DNA of 64,000 bases, from assembly GCF_028583425.1 (NCBI RefSeq), contig NC_072793.1, positions 104,269,689-104,333,688 on the forward strand, in the 5' to 3' direction. A program made the translations under genes and the position numbers. Below are positions 1 to 10,108 of the stretch, in pieces (position 1 is the first letter of the stretch; the number at the start of each line of letters is the position of its first letter). Under the pieces are notes generated by a model that saw only the letters and a list, made by a program, of their open reading frames with translations, did not search any database and had not been told where the DNA came from. This stretch comes from Eublepharis macularius (lineage: Eukaryota > Chordata > Lepidosauria > Squamata > Eublepharidae).

Positions 1-274
1 TTGCTTGCATGAGATGAAACGGGTGGTGCTTGGGGCATGCCAGGAGAGGAGTGGGGCTGACTCCGTACCATAATCCTCAGTCCCATCCACTAAAGAACCA
101 GGAAAGTGAAATGACAATTTTAAAAAATCTCTGAGAGAAAAATTGTGCATTCTACCATGTTCCAAGCAAACAAAAGCCAGTTTTCACTAGCTCCCTACAC
201 CTTTCCCTAAGCTGAGTTTATGGAATATTTGGTGTCACTGCCTAATACCTTGTAAATTGCCCCTTTTTCTGCAC
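1..274. repeat. local duplication, left copy
   Basis: Positions 1-274 match 3508-3992 in direct orientation. Shared landmarks are TTGCTTGCATGAGATGAAA, CATAATCCTCAGTC, CACTAAAGAACCAG and TTTTAAAAAATCTC. Similarity stops at a TTTCTGCA-TCAG motif in both. The left copy probably starts before the window. Confidence 0.8.
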
Positions 275-294
275 TCAGATCTGAACAAATGAAC

Positions 295-390
295 CTGCTT
301 TACATTGAATCAGAGGACCGAACCTGGGTCCTTCTGCATACAAAGCTGTTGCTCTACCACAGAGCTACATCCTCTCACAGCCCTCATGTA
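295..390 (-). mobile_element. tRNA-derived SINE fragment
   Basis: The minus strand reads GTAGCTCTGTGGTAGAGCA, an A-box-like block. About 35 bp later comes GGTTCGGTCCT, a B-box-like block. A degraded body, no CCA end and the setting among repeats argue against a functional tRNA gene. Confidence 0.65.
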
Positions 391-514
391 ATTTGCATTT
401 ATGCTACTACTAGCAACAAAGCCCATTCTGTGAAAAAATACAATGGGATCTAAAAAGGGGAGGGCGGGCAGGCAGGCAGGTATTTGCTCCTCCTCCATCA
501 CTAATTCTAGCTGG

Positions 515-1508
515 TGAAGGAGGGTGGGTGGGCATTGTCATCTGCTCCATGCTTGATCTGCCCAATTTCAGCCATGTGAAGGGGTGGTGGGCTTTGCTAC
601 CTGCTCCATGCCTGATACATGCCGGGTAAAGGGGGAGGCATTGTCTCCTGACTATGGCTGTGCCTGACTATGGCTGGGTGAAGGGGGACAGGCATTGCCG
701 CCTGCTCCGAGCCTGATCCCAGCTGGGTGAAGGGGGGTGGGCATTGCCAACTGCTCCCCACTGGGTGAAGGGAGGAACAGACATTGCCTCCTACTCTGCT
801 CCTGTTCCCAGCTGGGTGAAGGGGGTGCAGGCATTGACACCTGCTCCACTCCTGATCTCAAAAGGGTGAGGGTAGGGGGTGGGCATTGCCACCTGCTCTG
901 CCACCAATACCATCTGGGTTAAGGCAGGGGAGGGCATTGCCACCTTCTCCACTCCTAATACCAGCTGGTTAGGTGGGGGAGCATTGTCACCTGCTCCACT
1001 CCTGATCCCAGTCAGGTGAGGGGGGGTGGGCATTGCCATCTGACCTGCTCGAGATCCCAGCTGGGTGAAGGGGGGGTATTGTCACCTGCTCTGCTCCTCA
1101 TCCCAGCTGGGTTAAGGTAGGGGATGGGCATTGCCACCTGTTCCGCTCCTAATACCTGCTGGGTTAAGGCAGTGAGTGGGCAAAGCCACTTGCTCTGCTT
1201 CTGATCCCAGCTGGGCAAAGGGGGTGGGCATTGCCAAGTGCTCCGTTCCTAATACCAGCTGGGTTAAGGTCGGGGGTGGCATTGCTACCTGCTCTGCTCC
1301 TAATAACAGCTGTGTTAAGTTGGGAGGGGAAATTTCACCTGCTCCACTCCTAATACCAGCTGGGTTAAGGCAGGAGCGGGCACTGCCACCTGCTCCACTT
1401 CTGATCCGAGCTGGGTAAAGGGGGCAGGCATTGCCATCTGATCTGCTCCTGATCCCAGCTGGGTGAAGGGGGGGGTGGGTATTGTCACCTGCTCTGCTCC
1501 TGATCCCA
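515..1508. repeat. ~50-bp minisatellite, left part (about 20 units)
   Basis: Units of about 46-52 bp repeat the pattern CAGCTGGGTGAAGGGGGTGG, GCATTGCCACCTGCTC, CACTCCTGATCC. The units have diverged into GGGTGAAGG and GGGTTAAGG variants. The array lies in an ITIH4 intron. Open frames on both strands here are artefacts of the repeat. Confidence 0.93.
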
Positions 1509-3177
1509 AAAATGCTTTTGCTGTGTGGTAATCTTCTGGTTTGGTCACATTTTGTTTTAGTCTTAAATACTGCCCATATGGTAGGTTATATCTTAAGTGA
1601 TGGAGATGATGAGAAGTGCAGATAAGAGTTGCGATCCTGACTCAGATTCTGAATAATAATAATAATAATGCAGCAATCATTGCATTAACTTATTGGACGT
1701 GGTGACATTTAGGACTGACTCAGATTCTATAGGCATCCGTCCCTTTAAAAAGGGAACGGATCGCAACTCTTATCTGCACTTCTCTTCTCATCATCTCCCC
1801 ATCACTTAAGATATAACCTACCATATGGGCAGTATTTAAGACTAAAACGAAATGCAAAAGAATCCTTGAGCCGGGACTTGTTGAGGAGGGGTTACCCAGA
1901 GGAGGTGATCAGAAAGGCGGTTTACAGGGCAGCCCACAAGCAGAGACTAGATCTGTTCAAAGAAAAAAATGTGGAGACAGATTGTTCTCTTAGACGGGCG
2001 TTAGATTACACCCATCTTGCGAGGGATATCAGCAAAATTGTTAAAAGGCACTGGCACTCAGTGTGCCATATACCGAGGTGCGCACAACCACCAATTATTG
2101 GCTACCGCCATACTGCTAACCTAAAGGATAGGTTCGTTCATCCACGTTTTCATAGCACCGACATTCCTGATTTGAGACCCACCAGACACTTCAGATGTGG
2201 GAAGTGCAATGTTTGTAATTTGGCAGCCACAGGACCACTTCTTAGGGTGTCTACATCTGGCTGCGAGATACCTTTAAATCATTTTTCCACGTGCAGTATG
2301 AGTGGGGTGGTTTACATCATTGAATGCAGCTGCCCGCGTGTTTACGTGGGAAGCACGATCAGTCCCATTAAAGTGCGCATTCAAGAGCATGTCTCTAGAA
2401 TTAAAAATAAATATTGTGATGCGCCTCTCACCCAACATTTTCTGGACCACCATAATAGTGAAAGAGAATTTAGATTCTCAGTTCTCCAAGTTCTCAAACG
2501 AGACAGTTCCGTGGAGTTGAGTAAAGAGCTACTGAGAAAAGAGGCATTCTGGACATTTGAGTTAGACTGTTTAGGGCCAAATGGGCTCAACAGTCTCATT
2601 GATTATTCTGGCTTTGTGTAATCATTACTATTTTGCAAACATTATGGATTCATGTAACTCCAGAAAAGTTATATAGGGACACTATAGCTTTAAGACTTGA
2701 CGACATCATCTCTTTATATACTCAGCAACATAGCATGTTAATTACCAGCTCTTGACCAAGCATGGATGCGGTTGTGAATTTTGTAAAGCTGGATCGTAGT
2801 GAGTATTATTACACTTGGTTCTGTACTGTTGCTTTTTAAGAAACTCAGAGGTCAGGGTATTATGTATTTGATGTTTTTTACAGTAAATTGTTTCCCGCGA
2901 TCAAGAGGATTGTGAAACACAAAGGTATCCGGAATCCTGTCAGGACATCATTGTTGCTCAGCTTCATCCCGCTGTTGTGGGGATCATCAATCATTGTTAT
3001 CTTCACCCCCTGAGGATTAAGGGGACACTATCTTCATTCAGTTCATCCCGCAGTCGTGGGGAGCTTCCTTTATTTTCGTCTTTACGTATAAAAGGATACT
3101 GAACTGTCACAGATATTTCCATCGTTTATACACAGGACCTTTGAGTTCTATTCCATATTGAATGTACTAATTGATTA
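1509..3177 (+). mobile_element. Penelope-like retroelement, 5'-truncated, with inverted partial copy
   Basis: The element interrupts the minisatellite. Its left part is a palindrome (arms 1548-1637 and 1758-1854, spacer about 120 bp). The right arm runs into the end of the reverse-transcriptase region, recognisable as PYGQYLRLKRN in the family pattern. Then follow the GIY-YIG endonuclease frame and about 550 bp of 3' sequence. That 3' sequence contains three short palindromic motifs (CATCCCGC..GTGGGG twice, CCCCTGAGGATTAAGGGG). 5' truncation with an inverted partial copy is characteristic of this class. No target duplication could be recognised against the minisatellite. Confidence 0.88.
1866..2621 (+). 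CDS. Penelope-like element, C-terminal GIY-YIG endonuclease frame
   Basis: This open frame of about 250 codons belongs to the truncated Penelope-like element and is not a host gene. Order: RT thumb-like region (LLRRGYPEEVI near residues 5-15), a Cys-rich linker (RCGKCNVCNLA), then the GIY-YIG nuclease (GVVYIIECSC, PRVYVGST near residues 147-162). Further conserved positions follow (R in VRIQEH, then KEAFWTFELDCLGPNGLN near the end). The endonuclease makes the nick that primes target-primed reverse transcription. No ATG is needed because the frame continues from upstream RT sequence. Close to Neptune or Poseidon types; the exact lineage is not decided. Confidence 0.9.
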   Translation: MSRDLLRRGYPEEVIRKAVYRAAHKQRLDLFKEKNVETDCSLRRALDYTHLARDISKIVKRHWHSVCHIPRCAQPPIIGYRHTANLKDRFVHPRFHSTDIPDLRPTRHFRCGKCNVCNLAATGPLLRVSTSGCEIPLNHFSTCSMSGVVYIIECSCPRVYVGSTISPIKVRIQEHVSRIKNKYCDAPLTQHFLDHHNSEREFRFSVLQVLKRDSSVELSKELLRKEAFWTFELDCLGPNGLNSLIDYSGFV

Positions 3178-3372
3178 AGCTGGGTTAAGGCAGGGGAGGG
3201 CATTGCCACCTGCTCCGCTTCTTATACCAGCTGGGTTAAGGTGGGGGATGGGCATTGCCACCTGCTCCACTCCCAATACCAGCTGGGTTAAGGCAGGCGT
3301 CAGGCATTGCCTCCTGCTCCGCTCCTGATCCCAGCTGGCTGAAGGGGGGTGTGTGTCTTGCCTAGGCTTCCT
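3178..3372. repeat. ~50-bp minisatellite, right part (about 4 units)
   Basis: The same unit resumes directly after the Penelope-like element, beginning AGCTGGGTTAAGGCAGGG, and fades out into TGTGTGTCTTGCC. It is the severed right end of the array at 515-1508. Confidence 0.9.
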
Positions 3373-3507
3373 TCCATGGCAGCGCCCTCTGGTGGTGCAC
3401 CAGGGTATAAAGTGAGTTGTCTGAAATATGCTTACTCAATTATATAGTAAGATTCCTGGAGGTATGCCATTGTAGGGCCAGGCTAATACTGTGCTGGTGT
3501 GTGCATG

Positions 3508-3992
3508 TTGCCTGCATGAGATGAAATGGGTGGGCTTGGAGAATGCCAGGAGAGGAGTGAGGCTTACTCAGTATCCTAATCCTCAGTCTAAGTCCCACCC
3601 ATTTAAGTGCGGGTCGGGCAATTCCTGGAGTTTTTTGGGGTGGGGCGTAGGGAGTGTGGGGTTCAGGGAGGAACCTCAGCTGTGTATAATGCCATAGAGT
3701 CCACCTTCCAAGGCAGCTATTTTCTCCAGGGGACTGAGCTCTGTCATCGGGAGATCAGCTGTAATTCCAGATTTCCAGCTACCACCTGGAGGTTGGGAAC
3801 CCTACACCCATTGAAGAACCAAGAAAATTAACGGACTCAGTATCATAATCCTCAGTCTATGTCCCATCCACTAAAGAACCAGAGAAGTGAAATGACAATT
3901 TTAAAAAATCTCAGAGAAAAATTATGCAGTTCATGCAATATTCGATGTCACTGCCTAATCCTTTGTAAATTGCCCCCTTTTCTGCAGTCAGC
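3508..3992. repeat. local duplication, right copy, split by a short transposon
   Basis: This region matches positions 1-274 and has gained a roughly 200-bp insertion at about 3608-3809, plus a repeated 60-bp segment (ATCCTCAGTCTAAGTCCCA before and ATCCTCAGTCTATGTCCCA after). The right copy ends about 40 bp from ITIH4 exon 4032-4160, so the exon itself was not duplicated. Confidence 0.8.
3608..3809. mobile_element. short nonautonomous DNA transposon, GGTTGGGAA-ended family
   Basis: The left end reads CGGGCAATTCCTGGAG and the right end CCTGGAGGTTGGGAACCCTA, imperfect inverted ends. Internal sequence includes TTTTCTCCAGGGGACTGAGC, a pattern common in squamate repeats. No coding capacity. Confidence 0.6.
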
Positions 3993-4031
3993 TAAAAGAT
4001 GCTCATCACTATGGAATTGTTCATATTTTAC

Positions 4032-4160
4032 CTGAATATCTCCTGCAGCGACACTCCTTTGAACATCATAACGAATGAGAAAATCTCCATCAAGTAAAGT
4101 TTCCTCCAGGTCAGGGCTTTTTCTTTGCTGAGTTATTGTTGGTTTAAATGAGACGTGAGC
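4032..4160 (-). CDS. ITIH4: ITIH4-like coding exon (last exon inside the window)
   Basis: This 129-bp, phase-0 exon lies between acceptor ATTTTCAG and donor CAG|GTAAAA. It encodes [16 protein letters not shown], then a [12 protein letters not shown] segment, ending at GDIQ. The next exon (family motif NGYFVHFFAP) is not visible down to position 1, so it should lie outside the window. Confidence 0.93.
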
Positions 4161-7100
4161 CTGAAAATTAGTAAGAGAAGCAAAATTTCTTGGTCAGTCT
4201 TGCAAAAAAGACCCTAGCTCCTGTTTCGATGCACTTCTCCAGACTGTTGGTCCATGCTGTGTACCTTGGTCTCCCCCTGCACCGTTGTGAGGGCATCGCT
4301 CAGCTCATTTGTTAGAAAAGTGCTGTCAGTTTCCAGGAGACTTATGCCTTGGGGTTCAAAGATGTGGGTGTCAATCTGAAGAAAACAAGACAAAACATTC
4401 AGGATACCTTTCAGTTAAAACAGGGTGCCAGAAGTGGTTTCCACTGCAGTCAGAAGCATCTGCCAAAGTTCGAACTTTGAGTATAAATAAATAAATGTAT
4501 GAATGGAAAATATGTGGGTGGAGAGTCTCAAATTTATTCTGTGTTAAACTTATAAGGAAAATTCCCTATGAAATTATTGGGGGGGGGGGGGGTAATGTGT
4601 TCTTTTTTGTTTTTGTTTTTTTAGATAAAATAATAAAAATGACTAAAAGTATTTTAATTAAAGGCTGGGAAGGAGAACAGTAGGAAGGATTATTTTATTA
4701 TTATTATTGGTGGAGTTGTAACAAAATGAAAAAACTTCAGCTGTGGAATATGGAAAAAGAGTATGGTATCTTAATTTTATAGTGAAAAATGGAGGGGTAA
4801 AGATCTACCTTCAGTGGAAGATGGCATTGGATTGGGAAGATGAGGATCTCAGTTGAGATAGCCAAACTGTCAGTTTTAATTAGAGATAAAATTATTGTTT
4901 ATATACATGGCAATTTGGGAACCCTTTATGACTTTCTGTGAGAGATGAAGAACAATGAATTAATGATTGATAGTATTAATTTTTAAGAACAAGGATTTGG
5001 GAGGTCAAGAGGATAAAATGAGATACATTAAAGGATATTAATTAGGCCACAAGCTGATTGATGTGAATGGAGGAAGTGTTGCAGGGAAAAAAACTGTAAT
5101 AACTAAAAATATGCCTATTAAATCTTCTCTTTTTGTTTTTTTACTTAGTGGTAGTATGTGTAGGCCATTACAGGCCTTTAGTAATTGTATTATTATGCTT
5201 TATGAGTCTCTTTTTCCTCTCTTCTGTACTATCGTTTTAATTTTTCCATAATAAAATTTTTTTAAAAATGTTAAAAGAAGAAGAAGAAGCATCTGCCAAG
5301 AACTGACCTGGAAGTGTTTCACCAGCTGCTTGGGCTTGACCTTGATCAGCAGTTCGTACTTTCCCAGCTTCCGTTTGAGTAACTCTTCATAGATCAGCTC
5401 AAAGGTAACTTTCCCAGCTGCTGCAACATTGACTGAAACATGGAACTGTTCTAGTTTCCTTCCAGTTGACCTGGAAATAAGAAAACTATCACATAGGCCT
5501 TACTTAGATAGTGACTTCTCAGCTCATCTTCAAATGTGTCTTCCATATTTGCATTTATACTCTGCCAAAAGGTTGCTCAAAAGCTTTCGGGATGTAGCCT
5601 TAGTTACTAGGGTGTCCAACTTGGGAATTCCTGAAGATTTGTGGGTGGAGCCTGGGGAGTGTGGAGTTTGGGGGAAGGAGGGAGTTCAGTGGGGATGTGA
5701 TTCCATACCTTTCAGTTCTACCATTTCCTCCAGGGGAACTGATCTCTGTAATTTGGCAATTAGATATTAGCCTATCACTCTAATGCATAATGCCCTTTCA
5801 AGAGACAGAAATAGGGAAATTGTACAGTGGTTCAAATTCATGCTGCAGTTTTGTACTCATCTGTCAAGGACAATGGAAACTCAGCATCCCAAACTAAAGT
5901 AAACCAGGTGAGCAGATTGCCATAGTTTTTTCAGTGTACGGGCTGAGCCTACAACTCTTTTGTCTGTAAAAAAAACTTAACCCCAGATTTCAACTCTCCC
6001 TTTTAGACAACTTCCAGTCACTTCCAATACAAAGTTGTATAGTTAAAACAGCTTACTGAAAGAGAGGAAGCATGTGAAAAAAATCCAGCCAGGCCATGAC
6101 TTTTGAGGTTCTTTCTTTGTACCACAAAATTCCCATGCTATAGACTCTATTTCTCTGTGTGTGCTTATTTGTTCTGCCATCAGAAGGGAATCAAGTGCAG
6201 TGGTGGGAAAGTCCTGTACCCAAATACTTAGTGCTAAGGTTTTTTTTCTGACAGCACCTGTCTTGGATGTTCAACTGTCTACAAATCTACTTCCTGCATT
6301 TTTGGGCGAGGCACACAAAGTCACTATAGTTTCTTGTTACCCAGATGACATTCTAATAATTCCAGGTTCAGGGACGCAGTAGAGAGGGACTTCTAATCTT
6401 TCACTGGTTGCATCAAAAACCTTGTCCCAGCCCACTATAAGCTACAGATCCTTTTGACTGAAAGTGGTCATAATATTACCCTGGCAGTAGCCAAATTCTT
6501 CTCCAATGTAATTAGATCTAATAGATAGCCAGATCTGGACAGCTCAGTGTTCCAGCCGTGTTGGCTATATCCATTGTTACTATTATCATTACTTGCTGTT
6601 TTCATTATAATCATTATAATCGCTGTATTGTTGATGCTCAAGACTGTAATCGTAAGAGCAGATAATAAAAGAAGAAAGGACCATACCCTTGTTTCAAAGT
6701 TTTTGGTGTCTCTTTTTGGTATCGTTGTGTGATTCATTTGGTCTCCTCTGCTTTTTATTCTAGGACCACTTCAGTTTGGTCAACATGTTATAGAATGCAG
6801 ATTAAGTGTGGTTTAACCTATGGGGGAAATCTCTTAAGCCAAAAGAGCAAGAAAACATTTTGCACCTTACCGGACCAGTCCAGCACTTTGCCCTTGTGAA
6901 ACAGCAGCATCATACTGGTCTTGCGCGGTTTTCTTTTCCTTTATTGTTCCAGGGTAAGTTTTCCCATCAATGGTCCTTCAAACAAATATTATGAACAGTG
7001 AAAGCAGCTTTGGAAGGGATGTTTGTTGACTTTAGGCCCGGGAGCAGGCAAGGAGAATACAGTCATGTCAGGCTTTAAAGACATTAGCAGAAAGGGAAAG

Positions 7101-8054
7101 AAGTTTGTCCCCCTGTTTACATCAGCTGGTGAAGAGAGAATTTTCAAGTCCTGGCTCCTCAGGAGGAAGGAGAAATAAAGTCTAGGGATCCCAGGTCTCC
7201 TGGTGGGGTCAGGAAATCTTCTGCTCCCACCATCTATCCCCCGCCACCACTAACTTAGCTGGCAGGGGGAAAGGCACAAGATTGGGTGTCCCGGGGCAGC
7301 ACAACAACAGCCAGGCCCATTTGGGGCCCAAATCATCCCACTGCGAGGAGTGTGTGCACTCCTGCATGATGATATCACTTTCCAGAAGTGACATCATCAT
7401 GCAGGTGCAGGAGCGCATGCGCACAATGATAAGGTGAATGCCAGACTGCCCCTGCCCTTCCTGCTGGGAGCATAAGGGGACCTGGAAACCTTATGAGGTC
7501 TGAGGAGGAGGCTGCTAAGACAGGTCATATCGTGCAGCTCAGTCAAACACGGCAAATGCTGGGCTACTATGCAGGCCCAATTTATTCTCTTCTATATAGA
7601 CCCAGTTTATTCTCTTCTCACATGCAGGAGGGTGTACAGAAGGCTGCACAGCACAGAACAATGTGGTTGTTCTTATCAGCACCCACAGCAATGTGGCACA
7701 GCAGTAGAAGCTACAGCAACCACAATTGCCAGAAAGAAGCAGCAACAAGCCTTGCTGTTTTGCCAGAGAAGGAGAGGGGCAGCGGTGGAGCAGAGTGGGC
7801 ACTGGAAGCTGTGGCAGCAGCAGGTGACCTAAAAGTCTGCGGCCTAAACTAAGAAGCATACTGGCTTTTAAGAAGCCCAAGAGAAGAGCTTACAAACTGA
7901 AGTTTGTGATGAAGGCCGTCTTGGGCAATTCCACTTCAAAAAGGGCCTCCTTGGATTCATTTGCTCTGTTGGCAACTCTGCTGGTGATGACTGTATGCGC
8001 AAATCGTGAAGTAACTTTGCAGTCCACATGCAGGCTGTAGATCTCAATGGCATT
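4032..8054 (-). CDS. ITIH4: ITIH4-like inter-alpha-trypsin inhibitor heavy chain, partial (5 exons)
   Basis: Five spliced exons (8054-7894, 6975-6871, 5470-5308, 4375-4265, 4160-4032) join in one open frame of 223 residues with canonical GT/AG borders. The product matches the N-terminal VIT domain of inter-alpha-trypsin inhibitor heavy chains. Landmarks are [77 protein letters not shown] and [16 protein letters not shown]. The last two fit ITIH4 better than ITIH1, 2 or 3, and the neighbour MUSTN1 supports that choice. N-glycosylation sequons NES and NFS are visible. ITIH4 is a liver-secreted acute-phase plasma protein; the family's other members carry covalently bound hyaluronan. The vWA domain and C-terminus are not in the window and should lie to the left of position 1. 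No signal-peptide exon was found with confidence. The assignment to the family is secure; the paralogue call is an inference from sequence and synteny. Confidence 0.93.
4265..4375 (-). CDS. ITIH4: ITIH4-like coding exon (EPQGIS exon)
   Basis: This 111-bp, phase-0 exon runs from acceptor TTCTTCAG to donor AAG|GTACAC. It encodes [20 protein letters not shown] and a [16 protein letters not shown] tail. This is the most ITIH4-like stretch of the gene. Confidence 0.94.
5308..5470 (-). CDS. ITIH4: ITIH4-like coding exon (VIT domain, third)
   Basis: This 163-bp exon has acceptor TATTTCCAG and donor CAG|GTCAGT. It encodes [38 protein letters not shown] and LVKHFQ, the core of the VIT fold, and ends in phase 0. 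Confidence 0.94.
5605..5765. mobile_element. second copy of the 3608-3809 transposon family, truncated
   Basis: CTAGGGTGTCCAACTTGGGA, GGAATTCCTGAAGATTTGTG and TTTCCTCCAGGGGAACTGAT align with the copy at 3608-3809. The right terminus is missing. Confidence 0.6.
6871..6975 (-). CDS. ITIH4: ITIH4-like coding exon (VIT domain, second)
   Basis: This 105-bp exon is bounded by a TTTGAAG acceptor and a CG|GTAAGG donor. It encodes [14 protein letters not shown] and a [15 protein letters not shown] segment typical of the VIT domain. Phases 2 in and 2 out agree with both neighbours. Confidence 0.93.
7183..7492. mobile_element. hAT-like nonautonomous element, TAGGG..CAGGTC family
   Basis: The ends are TAGGGATCCCAGGTCTCC and GGGGACCTGGAAACC, which are inverted. 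Flanks ATAAAGTC and ATGAGGTC are an imperfect 8-bp duplication. A central palindrome, CATGATGATATCACTTTCC / AGAAGTGACATCATCATG, is diagnostic and recurs at 20573-20972 and 60363-61002. Confidence 0.7.
7894..8054 (-). CDS. ITIH4: ITIH4-like coding exon (start of VIT domain)
   Basis: This 161-bp exon has acceptor TTTCCCAG and donor TTT|GTAAGC. It encodes 53 codons beginning [11 protein letters not shown] and ends two bases into a Leu codon completed by the next exon. It begins in phase 0, so the preceding signal-peptide exon must end in phase 0. Confidence 0.93.
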
Positions 8055-8529
8055 CTGGGAAAGGATGGTAAAGATTCTGTTCATGGTATTTCCTGCCAGA
8101 TCAGTTTTTATTAGTGTGCCACTCTACAGTGGAAGTATTTTCACAGCACTCTGGGATTCAGCAGAAATTCTACCATAGAGTTTCTACTGAATTTAAGAGT
8201 GGATTAATGTCACTTCCAGCTTTACCCTGGAAATGATGTCGATGACAATTTTTTCCTGTGTTTTCCACCTCCAGCCTACTGAGGGACAGGGGGTTGGGTG
8301 GTTGCTGGTGGGAGATATCCCACTATAGCAGGAGACCTGCCAGTATTTTAGTCAGCCTTTTCTTCACTGATGAAATAGCAACACATCCCTTTCAATTCTG
8401 GGGGCATGCAGTATATCAACGTACTGGGACAACATGACTTTCTGGGTACATGTCCCATTTGGTAAAGCAAACATCCTGTGGGGGTGGTGTCCTCTGTTTG
8501 CTTAAACAGCCGATGACCTTGGAGCAGCG

Positions 8530-9222
8530 GAGCAGCGGAAAAATGCCCATTTAAACAGCGGGAGCAGGGGGGAAAATGCCCATATAAACAGCAGGTGTGG
8601 CTTGGCTGGCCAGCCGAGAACTCCTGGCCAGACAGCCAAGCCCCGCTGTTTAAATGGGCATTTCCCTATTGCTCCAAGTGATGGGGAAATGTCCATTTAA
8701 ACAGCGGGTGGGGCTTGGCTGGCTGGCCAGGAGCTCCTGGCTGGCCAGCCAAGACCGGTCCCGGTTTAAATGGACATTTTCCCGCTGTTCCGAGTGATGG
8801 GGAAATGTCCATTTAAACAGCGGGTGGGGCTTGGGTAGCCAACTGGGAGCTCCCGGCTGGCCAGCCACGTCTGGTCCAGGTTTAAATGGACATTCCCCCC
8901 CTCTGCTCAGAGCAGCAGAGAAATGGCCATTTAAACTGCGGCTGGGGCTTGGCTGGCTGGCCGGGAACTCCTGGCAGGACAGCCAAGCCCCATTTTTTAA
9001 ATGATCAGCTGCTTGTTGGGATCTCCCCGACAAGCAGTTGATCCACGGGTTTAAATGCCCCTTTCTGTGCTGCTTCGCAGCAGCACGGAAAAAGGCATTT
9101 AAACCCCCATCGGCTTGGATCAGTTGCTTGTCGAGGAGATCCCTGACAAGGAGCTGATCCATGCGTTTAAATGCCCCTTTCCATGCCACTGTGAAGTGGC
9201 ATGAAAAGGGGCATCTAAACCC
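8530..9222. repeat. string of about ten consecutive palindromes
   Basis: Consecutive imperfect hairpins of about 45-65 bp follow one another. One type is built on TTTAAATGGACATTT / AAATGTCCATTTAAA. Another reads CTTGGCTGGC..CCAGGAGCTCCTGG..GCCAGCCAAG. A third type, from 9000 on, uses GATCAGCTGCTTGT / ACAAGCAGTTGATC and GCTGCTTCGCAGC. Together the first two make a period of about 115 bp. A 213-codon minus-strand frame here is a by-product of the repeat, not a gene. Confidence 0.85.
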
Positions 9223-9334
9223 CACGAACGACGAACTGGGGCAAGTTTGTGAAAGTTCGTGGTTCATGGTTTGTGAAACGCCACGAATCACAAACTGCTC
9301 AGTTTATTTTTTTCCCAGTTCGTGCCCACCTCTA
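9223..9334. mobile_element. terminal part of a hAT-like element (TAGAGRTG family) adjoining the palindromes
   Basis: The end AGTTCGTGCCCACCTCTA matches the right terminus of the complete element at 20157-20511 (AGTTCGTGCCATCTCTA). A GTTCGTGGTTCATGG block is also shared. The palindromes appear to be the element's body; its left end was not found. Confidence 0.65.
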
Positions 9335-9639
9335 ATAAGGACAAAGAGTTTTAAAAATGTTGATTTAAAGCCTAATTTCCCCTGGAACCCCCACTGTAGT
9401 GAGTGTTGCTTGAAAACATGTAGGAGAAGGTGCGTTGGATTCTGCAGAAATTTCCTACTTCTCCACACTCACTGACTACCAGAAATAATGCTAGGCAAAA
9501 TGGTGGAAGGTCTGCAGTGGGAGAGGAATTAGCATATATCATGCTCCTCCATCCACTGTTGGAAGTACTCTTGCACTGGTGGAAAACAAGCATAGGATTC
9601 AACCCTATTATAACATTTTCATGATTCTTTAAGTTTGCC

Positions 9640-10108
9640 TTATGGAATGGTCTGCCTGAGGTGGTCAGGAATGCTCCTGCTCTCCTGGCTTTCCACAAAC
9701 TATGCAAAACTGAATTATTCAGGAAGGCTTTCTACTCAGATTACAGATCTATGTCATAAGAAATAGCTGCTTTGGTAGGGATGAGGACTGAACACTTTGG
9801 TATTGTGTACTGTCTGCTGATGTAAATATGTGCCTACTAGCAAGTTTCCACACTGCTAAACATGCCATGGAAATTAGTTATGCCTTGCTTCATAAAGATT
9901 TCATCTCTGTGCTTGGCTTTATGCTTGTCGAAGCACTTTTCTGCTACCGTTCCCTATTGTAAGACATTCCCTTAATGTCTTAGCTATTCTTCACGATTAT
10001 ACTTTGCTCAGTGAATGTCCTAGCTGTCAATTATTATTGTACTGTCACTTGCACTGTTGTAATCTGTCTCCAATCTCAGTGACAAAGGAGGACTATAAAT
10101 AAATAAAT
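9640..10108 (+). mobile_element. L2/CR1-like LINE, 3' end
   Basis: The sequence GGAATGGTCTGCCTGAGGTG, followed by a CTTTCCACAAACTATGCAAAA block, matches the LINE 3' ends at 50.4 and 54.7 kb. It finishes with a tail that ends TATAAATAAATAAATCC. Only the last coding residues and the 3' UTR remain. Confidence 0.8.

Noticed and set aside
652-1548. Several overlapping frames with repeated MPTPP / TQLGSG phrases
   Set aside because: Translations of the ~50-bp minisatellite, present on both strands.
7493-7880. Pair of overlapping 113-119-codon frames with poly-Gln / poly-Leu runs
   Set aside because: They come from CAG-rich intronic sequence next to a MITE; no conserved domain and no splice signals.
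8650-9291. 213-codon minus-strand open frame
   Set aside because: It follows the palindromic array exactly; the repeated peptide phrases (FKWTF, LNGHF) come from the TTTAAATGG hairpins.
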